From: Actinospineispora spinosispora DSM 44797
GTDB taxonomy: Bacteria; Actinomycetota; Actinomycetes; Mycobacteriales; Pseudonocardiaceae
DNA length: 64,000 nucleotides
Direction of reading: 5' to 3'
Assembly: GCF_000429025.1 (NCBI RefSeq)
Contig: NZ_AUBB01000026.1
Coordinates: 62,001-126,000 of the forward strand
Shown: in pieces, positions 7,866 through 15,554 of the stretch
How positions within the stretch are numbered: position 1 is the stretch's first letter
How the letters are laid out: the number at the start of each line of letters is the position of its first letter
The notes under the pieces: model-generated
The model's input: the letters and a program-made list of their open reading frames with translations, nothing else
What the model was told of the DNA's origin: nothing
The model's database searches: none
Program-made: the position numbers and the translations under genes

Positions 7866-8561
7866 TTGCGAGTACGGGTAGAGGCCAATCTTCAGCCGCG
7901 TATTGATCCTTTGCTGGCGGCGCTGCGGAATCTCGGCGCCGAGATCGAGTTCTTCGACCACGCGCGGTTCGGTGATCTGGTGGACGGCGGTGCGCCCGTC
8001 ATGGTGATGGCGAACGCCGAGGTGAACTCGCGGCTGGCGCAAGGTGATCATCGGCGGGCGCCGGTCGTGGTCGTCGTGGACGACTACCTCGGTCACCAGA
8101 CGCATGTCGCCATTGATGCAGGTGCGACGGCCGTGATCAATCTGGCGATCCCGGCCGAGCGGCAGGTCCATGCGCTCGGGGCGCTGCTGGGACTCGGCGC
8201 CACGTCACTGCGTGCCGCCGTCGCCGACATTCTTTCCGATCACGATGCGGCGCTGTTGGCCCGGTTGTTGAGCGGCCCGGAGACCGTTGCCGCAATTTCC
8301 CGAAGATTCTTCTGCTCGGAACGTACGATGTACCGAAAGATTCGTGCACTCTATGCGCGCTTACGGGTCTCCAGTCGCGCCGAATTACGCGCGCTCCTGG
8401 CCGTTCGACCGGAGCTCGGCGAACTTCCGGGCGAGGACGGATCCGCTCGATACGAACCGGGAATGGGCGGCCTGTTACGAACCCTGGTTGATGGACGAGC
8501 GGCGCCCTTCGCCAACCGACTGAGCCAGGCTCACCCGCACTCGCAGCAGGCCGTCCACTAG
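7866..8561 (+). CDS. Orphan regulator: receiver-like domain plus LuxR-type HTH
   Basis: This 231-residue protein has an N-terminal alpha/beta region with receiver-like rhythm (PVMVMANAEV, PVVVVVDDYLG, DAGATAVINLAIPAERQVHALGAL) but no clear phosphoacceptor pattern. A LuxR/FixJ-like HTH follows (DHDAALLARLLSGPETVAAISRRFFCSERTMYRKIRALYARL). The start is probably TTG at 7866, four bases after GGGGGGAG; the upstream ATG at 7782 has no such site. Base composition is less GC-rich than its neighbours at the 5' end. The 3' end overlaps the convergent GNAT gene by 87 bp. The target is unknown. Confidence 0.65.
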   Translation: MRVRVEANLQPRIDPLLAALRNLGAEIEFFDHARFGDLVDGGAPVMVMANAEVNSRLAQGDHRRAPVVVVVDDYLGHQTHVAIDAGATAVINLAIPAERQVHALGALLGLGATSLRAAVADILSDHDAALLARLLSGPETVAAISRRFFCSERTMYRKIRALYARLRVSSRAELRALLAVRPELGELPGEDGSARYEPGMGGLLRTLVDGRAAPFANRLSQAHPHSQQAVH

Positions 8562-9569
8562 CTGCGCGGTCGGCCGTAGCCCCGCCCGGCGCATCAGCCG
8601 GGTCACGCCGAGGTTGCCCGGCTGGGTCGACAGGGTCAGCTCGTCGTATCCGGCGTCGGTGGCGAGCGACGCGGCACGCCGGATCAAGGCGGTGGCCACA
8701 CCTCTGGCCTGCCACGCGTCCTCCACCAGCACACCCAGCGCTGCGCCGTCCTCGCTCGTGTCCGGCCCGTCCGGATCCAGGGTCGCCACGCCGACCGCGT
8801 GACCGCCCTCGGTCGTCAGCGCGATCAGCCCGGTGCCGTTGCCGCACCGGCCGGCCAGCTGAATGGCCAGCTCGTCGGAGGACAGGGCGGGGCTCGGGTT
8901 CAGGAACGCCGAGCGTCGAGTGCTCGGGGTGCACCGCGCGTGCAGTGCGGCGATGAGCGGACCGTCCAGCGCCGTCAGCACTCTCAGCTCGACCTCCGAG
9001 CCGTCGCCCAGCAGCACCAGGCCCAGGCTCGCCGACGACTGGGTCTCGCCGGACGCCAGCGGATCGAAGCACAGCTCGGCGGTCTCCACCAGCATGGCGG
9101 CCCTGGACAGCTCGGTCGCGGTGAACGGCCACGCCCTGCCGAGGCGTACGTCCTGGTCGAAGACCGGGAGCCGGCACGTGTGGATCGACCGTTCGTCGTC
9201 ACCGAGCAGGTGCGCGTGCAGCAGGTTGGCCACCGCGCGCGGGGCCGCGTCCGGATCGGCCGCCACCCTGCGGGCCAGCGCCAGCGCGGTGGTCACCGGG
9301 TCACGCAGCTCACCACCGCCGGCCGGCACCGCGAGCGTGCAGCCCATCCCGGCCGCCCGGATGCGTTCGGCCAGCCGGGCGGCGGTGTGCTCGTCCGCCG
9401 CCTCCACGAGCAGTTCGTCGGTGATCGAGCCGTCAGGGCCGGGTTCACCGAGCACGGTCAACGACACGATGTTGCAGCCCGCGCCACCGACGGCGGCCGC
9501 AAGTTCACCGAGCTGACCAGGACGGTCCTCGATCTCGACATGTACTCGCCACAGTCCCATACGTCCCAT
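8475..9569 (-). CDS. ACT-domain plus GNAT acetyltransferase protein
   Basis: The N-terminal ~80 residues (WRVHVEIEDRPGQLGELAAAVGGAGCNIVSL) are an ACT domain, normally an amino-acid sensor. The C-terminal ~150 residues are a GNAT acetyltransferase with ALGVLVEDAWQARGVATALIRRA as the acetyl-CoA loop. A fusion of a ligand-binding ACT module to GNAT suggests amino-acid-controlled protein or metabolite acetylation, but this is inference. Two ATGs (9569 and 9560) are possible starts; both follow the same domain boundary. Confidence 0.75.
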   Translation of the reverse strand: MGRMGLWRVHVEIEDRPGQLGELAAAVGGAGCNIVSLTVLGEPGPDGSITDELLVEAADEHTAARLAERIRAAGMGCTLAVPAGGGELRDPVTTALALARRVAADPDAAPRAVANLLHAHLLGDDERSIHTCRLPVFDQDVRLGRAWPFTATELSRAAMLVETAELCFDPLASGETQSSASLGLVLLGDGSEVELRVLTALDGPLIAALHARCTPSTRRSAFLNPSPALSSDELAIQLAGRCGNGTGLIALTTEGGHAVGVATLDPDGPDTSEDGAALGVLVEDAWQARGVATALIRRAASLATDAGYDELTLSTQPGNLGVTRLMRRAGLRPTAQLVDGLLRVRVSLAQSVGEGRRSSINQGS

Positions 9570-9623
9570 GCTGCCCGTCGGGTGTTTCCAATGCTTTTCC
9601 AGGGCGGAAACAGCTGGGTGGTG

Positions 9624-9652
9624 GTAGACCGAAAGCGAGGGTGACGGTCTAC
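9624..9652. promoter_or_regulatory. Inverted repeat GTAGACC-N15-GGTCTAC upstream of ohr
   Basis: Perfect 7-bp arms at 9624-9630 and 9646-9652 sit 29 bp before the ohr start. The right half, in the context GACGGTCTAC, is identical to part of the multicopper-oxidase promoter palindrome. No ohrR gene is adjacent, so the regulator must be elsewhere. Confidence 0.45.
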
Positions 9653-9681
9653 ACGAAATCAACGAGAGAAGGACACAACTG

Positions 9682-10101
9682 ATGAACGTGGTCTACACCG
9701 CGCATGCCACCTCGTCCGGCGGCGGTCGGGACGGCGCGATCCGCTCCGACGACGGCATCATCGACCTCGACGCGAAGATGCCGCCCGCGCTCGGCGGCCC
9801 CGGCGGTGGCACGAACCCGGAGCAGCTGTTCGCCGCCGCCTACGCGGCCTGCTTCCACGGCGCGCTGCGGCTGGTCGCGAAGAACGAGAAGGTCGCGGTG
9901 CCGGACGGCGCCACGGTCGAGGCGGCGGTGGGGATCGGCCCGGACGACACGAGCTTCGCGGTCACCGCGACCCTGACCGCGACCCTGCCCGGCCTCGACC
10001 AATCCCAGGCCGACGACCTGGTGGCGAAGGCCCACCAGGTGTGCCCGTACTCCAAGGCCACCCGCGGCAACATCGAGGTCAACCTCGTCGCCAAGGTCTA
10101 G
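9682..10101 (+). CDS. ohr: Organic hydroperoxide resistance protein (OsmC/Ohr family)
   Basis: This 139-residue protein has the two catalytic cysteines of Ohr in AAYAACFHGAL and HQVCPYSKAT, plus the GGTNPEQLFAAAYAACF segment that packs the dimer. Ohr reduces organic and lipid hydroperoxides in the cytosol with lipoyl proteins as donor. AGAGAAGGA precedes the ATG. The length is usual for the family. Its 3' end runs into a 50-bp palindrome shared with the convergent peptidase gene. Confidence 0.95.
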   Translation: MNVVYTAHATSSGGGRDGAIRSDDGIIDLDAKMPPALGGPGGGTNPEQLFAAAYAACFHGALRLVAKNEKVAVPDGATVEAAVGIGPDDTSFAVTATLTATLPGLDQSQADDLVAKAHQVCPYSKATRGNIEVNLVAKV

Positions 10102-10102
10102 A

Positions 10103-10152
10103 ACCTCGTGAGTGTTGAGTATGGCTATAGCCATACTCAACACTCACGAGGT
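10103..10152. repeat. Family-1 palindrome (CGTGAGTG), perfect 50-bp copy
   Basis: The sequence from ACCTCGTGAGTG to CACTCACGAGGT is a perfect palindrome centred on GGCTATAGCC. It lies between the convergent ohr and S9 peptidase genes and contains the TGA stop of the peptidase gene (10144-10146). Related copies are at 19168, 23163, 28376, 35962 and 52251. It probably folds as a strong terminator for both genes. Confidence 0.95.
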
Positions 10153-12018
10153 GTGGTGACGGGCGAAGTGGACCTCGGCCGCCTGGTGGCGTACGGCGTC
10201 CTCCACGACCAGTGAGCCGTGGCCCGCGTCGAAGCGCAGCACCTGGAACGGATGGTTGCGCGCGGCGAGCGCGTCGAGGTAGTTGTCGACCTGCCGGATC
10301 GGGCAGCGCGGGTCGTTCTCCCCGGCCAGCAGCAGCACGGGCGCGCTGACCTGGTCGATGTAGGTGATCGGGGACGCCGCGCGGTACAGCTCCGGCAGCT
10401 CGGCGGGGGAACCGCCGAACAGTGCGCGGTCGAAGGACCGCAGCTGCTCCATCTCGTCCTCGTAGGCCGCCAGGTAGTCGGCGACCGGGACGCCCGCGAT
10501 GCCCGCCGCCCACCGCTGTGGCTGGATGCCCAGCGCGAGCAACGTGAGGTAGCCACCCCAGGACCAGCCCTCGACGATGCAGCGCGCCGGGTCGGCTATC
10601 CCCTCGGCGACCGCCCAGTCGTGGACCGCCGCCACGTCCTCCAGCTCGGTGTGCCCTGGGCGACCCTCGATCGCGTCGCGCCATGCGGTGCCGTAACCGG
10701 TGGACCCCCGGTAGTTGACCTCGATGACCGCGAACCCGGCGTCGACCCAGGTGGCCCTCGCCGCGGAGAAACGGTCCTCGTCGGCGGCGTGCGGACCGCC
10801 GTGCAGCGCGAACACCGCGGGCAGCGGGCCGGACGCATCCTCGGGCACCGACACCAGCGCGTGCACATCCCCGGTGCCGCCCGGGCTGGGCACCCACGCG
10901 TCGACGACCGGCACCGAGTCGGGCGCCCGTTCACCAGGAGCGGCGAGCAGCACCCGGTCCTGGCCGTTCGGGTCCTGTGCGGGGTCCGGATGCAGCGCAC
11001 GGACCGACGGCGCGGTCGCCGCCGAGGACAGGCTGTACTCGACCGTCCCGTCCGGGCGGACACCCGCGCCGCCGACGCAGCCCGGCGCGGTGGCCAGGGT
11101 TTCGAGAGCGCCGGTCGCCAGGTCGTAGCGGTGCAGCGTGCACCGTGCCGCGTGGGTGTGGATGACCAGCAGCGCGGAGCCGTCCGGGTAGAAGTCGGCG
11201 CTCAGCTCACCGGGCAGGTCCAGGTGCAGCTCGGTCTGCTCGCCCGTCGCGACGTCCCAGATGAGCAGCTCGTCGCGGCCGCGCCGTTCGTGCCCGACGA
11301 GCAGCCGGGTGTCGCCGTCGACCTCGGGGAACGCCATCGGCATCAGCCCACGTCCCTCGCCGTCGTGCAGCTCGCCGACGGTCGACCCGTCCGAGGTGGA
11401 CAGCACCCGGATCGACGGGTGCCGGGAGTCCCCGTGCTCGGAGTGCATGATCGCCAGCAGCGACTCGTCGTGGGACAGCGCGCCCACGCCCGCGTCCTCG
11501 GTGTGCCGGTAGATCAGCGCGGCGGGCGCCCCGTCGGTACTGAGCCAGATGCTGGTGCCGTCGTCGGTCGCGGAACCCAGCGCGACCCGGCCGCGCCCGA
11601 GCGCCAACCCGGCCGAGTAGCCGTCGAGCGCTTCGGGCTTCTCCCCGGCCGGGGCGTCGATCGCGGGCCGCGCCGCCTCGTCAGGGGGCAACCCACCGAA
11701 CGGCTCGTTGACCCAGTGGCCGAACTCGTCGCCGGAGTGGTCGGCGAACCACCAGATGCGTTCGCCGTCCGGGCTGATCGTCGCGGCGTACGTGCCGTCC
11801 GGCCGGTCGGTCACCTGGCGATGGGTGTCGGTGGCGCGGTCCCAGGCGTAGATCTCCCAGGTGCCGCTCGCGTTGGAGCGGTAGACACAGCGGTCGGGGG
11901 CGTCCAGCGCCCATTCCGGCAGTGACACCCTCGGCGCGGCGAACCTGGCGCGCCAGCGCCGCTCCTGGACCGGGTCGTCGAACAGTGTTTCCGGGACGTG
12001 CGCGGCTGGGTGGCTCAT
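10144..12018 (-). CDS. S9-family prolyl oligopeptidase-like serine peptidase
   Basis: The 624 residues comprise an N-terminal seven-bladed beta-propeller (repeated ISPDGERIWWF, DESLLAI, YPDGSALLV segments) and a C-terminal alpha/beta hydrolase. The catalytic serine lies in EGWSWGGYLTL, the aspartate probably in GENDPRCP and the histidine in DAGHGSL. The HGGPH segment forms the oxyanion side. This matches the acylaminoacyl-peptidase/dipeptidyl-peptidase group of cytosolic enzymes. The ATG at 12018 was chosen; a GTG two codons upstream is also possible. The stop codon lies inside the family-1 palindrome. Confidence 0.88.
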   Translation of the reverse strand: MSHPAAHVPETLFDDPVQERRWRARFAAPRVSLPEWALDAPDRCVYRSNASGTWEIYAWDRATDTHRQVTDRPDGTYAATISPDGERIWWFADHSGDEFGHWVNEPFGGLPPDEAARPAIDAPAGEKPEALDGYSAGLALGRGRVALGSATDDGTSIWLSTDGAPAALIYRHTEDAGVGALSHDESLLAIMHSEHGDSRHPSIRVLSTSDGSTVGELHDGEGRGLMPMAFPEVDGDTRLLVGHERRGRDELLIWDVATGEQTELHLDLPGELSADFYPDGSALLVIHTHAARCTLHRYDLATGALETLATAPGCVGGAGVRPDGTVEYSLSSAATAPSVRALHPDPAQDPNGQDRVLLAAPGERAPDSVPVVDAWVPSPGGTGDVHALVSVPEDASGPLPAVFALHGGPHAADEDRFSAARATWVDAGFAVIEVNYRGSTGYGTAWRDAIEGRPGHTELEDVAAVHDWAVAEGIADPARCIVEGWSWGGYLTLLALGIQPQRWAAGIAGVPVADYLAAYEDEMEQLRSFDRALFGGSPAELPELYRAASPITYIDQVSAPVLLLAGENDPRCPIRQVDNYLDALAARNHPFQVLRFDAGHGSLVVEDAVRHQAAEVHFARHHTS

Positions 12019-12042
12019 CAGCACCGAGTTTGCCAGAGTCCG

Positions 12043-13764
12043 CTAGGACACCGTGGGATTGCCGGGTCGTCCCGAGGTCGCGGGGTTGGACCAGGAACTG
12101 AGCCTGGTCAGGCCGGTCCTGGTGGCGGCCACGATGATCCGGTCACCCACGTCCAGCAGGTGCTCCGGCGGCGCGGGCAGGTCGAGCACCTCGTGGCCCC
12201 TGCGTTGCAGCGCGATCACCCGCGACAGCCGAGGCACGTCCGCCGCGCGCACCGGTAGCCCGATGAACGCGGAGTTCGCGCTGATCGGCAGCTCGGCGAC
12301 GAGCAGGACCTGGCGGCCGATCGGGATCGTGGCGAGCACCTGCCTGCCCAGCATCGCGGCGGTGAAGGCCGGCGCGGCGAGGAAGGACACGCTGCGCGAG
12401 ATGTTGATCTGGAAGTTGCGTTCCACCCGCTCGGCGAGGTCGTCGTCGAACAGTCGCAGCACGACCCGCAGTCCTTCCCGCATCGCGCGGCCGTGCAGCG
12501 CCGCCTCGAGGTTGGTGACGTCGTTGTTGGTGACCGCGACCAGCGCGCGGCTCTGCGCCAGGTGCGCCTCGCGCAGGTTGCTGTCCCGGCTCGCGTCGCC
12601 GATCACCACCGGGACGCCGAGGCGCCGCGCGACCAGCACGCCACGGGCCTGCGGGTCGTGTTCGACGCAGATCATCGGCACGCCGAGGTCGTGCAGCTGG
12701 GTGACGACCCGGGACCCGACGTTGCCGAGCCCGGCCACCACGACGTGGTCGCGCATCGGCGGTGGTCTGCCGAGCGCGGTGGCCAGCCTGGCCTTGACGA
12801 TCGCGTCCACCACCGCGGCGATGACCACCGGGATGAACGTGACACCGGTGACGGTGACGACCGCCTGCACCGCCTGCTGGAACCCGCTGAGCGTCAGGTC
12901 CGGTTCGGCGGCGCCCGCGGCGTCCAGCACGACCAGGTAGACGGCCTGCCACCAGCTCAGGTGCATGCTGACGGCGAGCGCGACGACGCTCAGCGCCAGC
13001 AGGCCGAGCAGCCCCAGCGCGGCGAACGCGAGCTTGGGACTGACCGCGGCGCGGATTCTCGGCCAGTCGCCCCGGCCGCGCCGACGGCGGAACCTGCCCA
13101 ACCGGCCCGGCGGCGGCGCTTCTAGGGAGATCGGGCCGTTCGCCCTGGCGAGCACGAGGTCCGCGTCGGTCTCGTTGACCGGCAGCCGCTGTTGGTCGTA
13201 GGTGGCGGTGGTGTCGGCCAGACCGAACAGCACCCGGTCCTTCGGGACGTCGGAGCGTTTCGCCACGTACACCGTCGGACGGCCGCGCCCGGGCAGCTGC
13301 GCGTAGCTGGCCGGCACCTCGCCGAGGGTCGCGGCGACGAACAGCGGCGCGGCGGTCGCCGAGTCGGACAGCACCACGCTGCCCGGGAACAGCTCGCGGA
13401 TCCGGTAGCCGAGGCTCATGTTGAAGAACCGGATGACCAGCCGCAGGTTGGCGTTGAGCTCCTGGGCGCGCAGCGCGGCGTGGATGTTCGCCACGTCGTC
13501 CGGGTCCACCAGCGCCAGCGCGTCGGCCTGCGCAACCCCGGCCGACTGCAACACCTCGGCGTTGAGCAGCGGCGCCTCGATCACCCGGACGCCGGAGATG
13601 GCGCTGATGAGCGGGCCGTGCCCCTCCTTGCGGGACGGCAGCACAACCGTCACCTTGATCCCGGCGTGGTCGGCGAGCGCGACCGCGAGCCGGTAGGCCA
13701 GCGGGTTGCCGCCACACACGATCATCCGCGCCCACGGCCGCTCGCGACGCGTCAGTTCGATCAC
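12043..13764 (-). CDS. Two-RCK NAD-binding membrane protein, channel-like (Castor/TrkA type)
   Basis: This 573-residue protein has a TrkA-N Rossmann domain at each end: MIVCGGNPLAYRLAVALADHAG near residue 14, and DHVVVAGLGNVGSRVV near residue 345. Between them lie two strongly hydrophobic segments (LGLLGLLALSVVALAVSM and VVTVTGVTFIPVVIAAVVDAI) flanking a pore-loop-like stretch. The order resembles potassium channels with double RCK domains, but no TVGYG filter is present; the loop reads YLVVLDAAGAAEPDLTLSG. It may be a non-selective or plant-Castor-like channel, or a transport regulator. The start could also be the ATG at 13725. Confidence 0.75.
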   Translation of the reverse strand: MIELTRRERPWARMIVCGGNPLAYRLAVALADHAGIKVTVVLPSRKEGHGPLISAISGVRVIEAPLLNAEVLQSAGVAQADALALVDPDDVANIHAALRAQELNANLRLVIRFFNMSLGYRIRELFPGSVVLSDSATAAPLFVAATLGEVPASYAQLPGRGRPTVYVAKRSDVPKDRVLFGLADTTATYDQQRLPVNETDADLVLARANGPISLEAPPPGRLGRFRRRRGRGDWPRIRAAVSPKLAFAALGLLGLLALSVVALAVSMHLSWWQAVYLVVLDAAGAAEPDLTLSGFQQAVQAVVTVTGVTFIPVVIAAVVDAIVKARLATALGRPPPMRDHVVVAGLGNVGSRVVTQLHDLGVPMICVEHDPQARGVLVARRLGVPVVIGDASRDSNLREAHLAQSRALVAVTNNDVTNLEAALHGRAMREGLRVVLRLFDDDLAERVERNFQINISRSVSFLAAPAFTAAMLGRQVLATIPIGRQVLLVAELPISANSAFIGLPVRAADVPRLSRVIALQRRGHEVLDLPAPPEHLLDVGDRIIVAATRTGLTRLSSWSNPATSGRPGNPTVS

Positions 13765-13875
13765 CGGAACGACAGTAGTGCTCCGCCGGTGTCGCTAGGT
13801 GGTGTTTCGCGTACTCACCGTATTCACATGTTTCGAGACACTGCAACAGATTGGACGTATTGTCGTTTTTGAAGG

Positions 13876-13888
13876 TATGTTAGGGGAG
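13876..13888 (+). promoter_or_regulatory. -10 element placing a leaderless start
   Basis: TATGTT ends six bases before the GTG start of the AarF kinase gene, so transcription is expected to begin at the start codon itself. The purine-rich AGGGGA abuts the GTG and is too close to serve as a ribosome site. TTGGAC at 13851 could be a -35 with a long 19-bp spacer. Leaderless mRNAs are common in actinobacteria. Confidence 0.5.
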
Positions 13889-15210
13889 TGACAGAGCCGC
13901 CGAGACGGACCGCGCAGCGCACCGCCAAGCTGGGCTCCATTCCGCTCGGGTTCGCCGGGCGGGCCGCCAGTGGGTGGGCGAAACGGGTGACCGGTGGGGA
14001 CCGGACCGAGATCGCCGCCGACCTGGCGGTCCGCAACGCCGACCAGCTGTTCGCCGTGCTCGGCGAGCTCAAGGGCGGCGCGATGAAGCTGGGCCAGGCA
14101 CTGTCGGTCTACGAGGCGCTGATCCCCAACGAGCTGGCCGAGCCCTACCAGCAGGCGCTGATCAAGCTGCAGGCCAGCGCGCCGGCGATGCCCAAGAAGG
14201 ACGTGCACCGGGTGCTCGCCGAGCAGCTCGGCAGCAACTGGCACACCCGGTTCGCCGAGTTCGACGCCGACAACGCGCACGCCGCGAGCATCGGTCAGGT
14301 CCACCGCGCGGTGTGGCACGACGGTCGCGAAGTCGCGGTCAAGCTGCAGTACCCCGGTGCGGACCAGGCGCTGCTGTCCGACCTGCGCACCCTCCGCCGG
14401 TTCGCCCGGCTGATCCAGATGATCGTGCCCGGCGCCGACGTGCGTGCGCTGATCTCCGAGATCACCGAGCGGATGGCCGAGGAGCTCGACTACGCGGCCG
14501 AGGCGGACCACCAGCGCACCTTCGCGGCCGCGTTCGCCGACGATCCCCGCGTCGTCGTGCCGAAGGTCGTCGGATCGGCGCCCAAGGTGATCATCTCGGA
14601 GTGGCTGGAGGGTGTGCCGCTGTCGAAGTTCGCCCGTCAGCCGATCGCCGACGACGAAGACCGGCAGATTCGGGACCAGATCGGCGAGATCACGATGGAG
14701 CTGCACTTCTCCTCGCCGGCCAGGGTCGGGCTGCTGCACTCCGACCCGCACCACGGCAACTTCCGGCTGCTGCCCGACGGTCGAATCGGCATGCTCGACT
14801 ATGGCGCCATCACCGAACTGCCCGACGGCATCCCGCCCTCCATCGGCCGAATCCTGCGGCTCGTCGCTGACGGCCGCAAGGACGAGATGATGCAGCTGCT
14901 GCACTCCGAGGGCTTCGTCGGGCGCGCGGACAAGGTCACCGCCGACGACGTGATGAAGTTCCTCGGTGCGTTCGCCGACCCTCTGCGCACCGAGAAGTTC
15001 CACTACAGCCGCGAGTTCATGCAGGCGGAGGGCAGCCGGGTCACCGACATCAACGGCGACTTCCGCACCGCGCAGGCCATGAACCTGCCGCCGCAGTACC
15101 TGATGTTCATCCGGGTGGTCGTCGGCTGGATGGGGATTTTGTCCCAGATCGACTGCACGGTGGCGTCGCTGCCGATCGTGGAGCGCTGGGTACCTGGGTT
15201 CGCTGGCTGA
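13888..15210 (+). CDS. AarF/ABC1/UbiB-family atypical kinase
   Basis: This 440-residue protein carries the ABC1-specific motifs: the KxGQ signature (GGAMKLGQALS), the alanine-rich loop AASIGQVHRA, the VKLQYPG lysine, the catalytic LHSDPHHGNFR and the metal-binding LDYG. UbiB proteins support quinone biosynthesis or lipid handling as unusual ATPases; in menaquinone-making actinobacteria the role is not settled. It starts with GTG and is probably leaderless. It is convergent with mmsA, separated by a composite repeat. Confidence 0.9.
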   Translation: MTEPPRRTAQRTAKLGSIPLGFAGRAASGWAKRVTGGDRTEIAADLAVRNADQLFAVLGELKGGAMKLGQALSVYEALIPNELAEPYQQALIKLQASAPAMPKKDVHRVLAEQLGSNWHTRFAEFDADNAHAASIGQVHRAVWHDGREVAVKLQYPGADQALLSDLRTLRRFARLIQMIVPGADVRALISEITERMAEELDYAAEADHQRTFAAAFADDPRVVVPKVVGSAPKVIISEWLEGVPLSKFARQPIADDEDRQIRDQIGEITMELHFSSPARVGLLHSDPHHGNFRLLPDGRIGMLDYGAITELPDGIPPSIGRILRLVADGRKDEMMQLLHSEGFVGRADKVTADDVMKFLGAFADPLRTEKFHYSREFMQAEGSRVTDINGDFRTAQAMNLPPQYLMFIRVVVGWMGILSQIDCTVASLPIVERWVPGFAG

Positions 15211-15238
15211 CCCTGTTCGGGCTGCCGGTGTTTCGGTG

Positions 15239-15525
15239 TGTCCCCGCTGGCCATCCAGTGTCTTGGCGTGGTCGGGCGGTATCAACCCCCGGCTTCGCCG
15301 GCCTCGCGCTCGTTCCTGGTTGCACGGGTTCGGGGGCGAGGTTTCAGGGTTGACACCGCCCGACCACGCCAAGTGCGGGCCAGGATCGCGGGGACGGGGC
15401 AGTCTGCGCGCCCGCAGCGGCCACGGCTGCGCCGCATCCCGCGTGGGGTTTTCATGATCACCACCGCGTGAGGGCTGTTTTCGCGCCCCAAAACAGCCCT
15501 CAGGCGGTGGTGATCATGAAAACCC
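15239..15525. repeat. Composite intergenic repeat, copy A (inverted relative to 59393-59684)
   Basis: Starting at TGTCCCCGCTGGCC, this block can be followed module by module in the reverse complement of 59393-59684. First comes a long inverted repeat, CTTGGCGTGGTCGGGCGG (15261-15278) with CCGCCCGACCACGCCAAG (about 15355-15372). Then comes a segment containing AGCGGCCACGGCTGCGCCGC. Last is a family-2 hairpin, TTTTCATGATCACCACCGC (15449-15467) with its complement ending at 15522. It fills the space between two convergent genes. Short ORFs inside it have no ribosome sites and are not credible genes. Confidence 0.9.
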
Positions 15526-15535
15526 GCCCTTGTGC

Positions 15536-15554
15536 CCGCGCGGAACAGGCCCTA
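15536..15554 (-). repeat. Stop-codon-linked motif GGCCTGTTCCGCGCGG
   Basis: Read on the minus strand, TAGGGCCTGTTCCGCGCGG starts with the TAG stop codon of mmsA. The same 19 bases begin with the TAG stop of the yqeY gene at 49082-49100, and a variant lies at 25627 at the end of the citrate synthase gene. It seems to mark the 5' edge of an inserted module. Confidence 0.7.

Noticed and set aside
13795..15372. A long 525-codon open frame on the minus strand opposite the AarF kinase gene
   Set aside because: It is antisense to a gene with clear ABC1 motifs, has low-complexity Arg/Val/Gln-rich sequence without domains, and arises from high GC at third codon positions.
15239..15525. Short ORFs within the composite repeat (frames containing SGHGCAASR)
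   Set aside because: The frames are seen in both copies only because the DNA is repeated. They lack ribosome sites, and their ends do not agree between copies.
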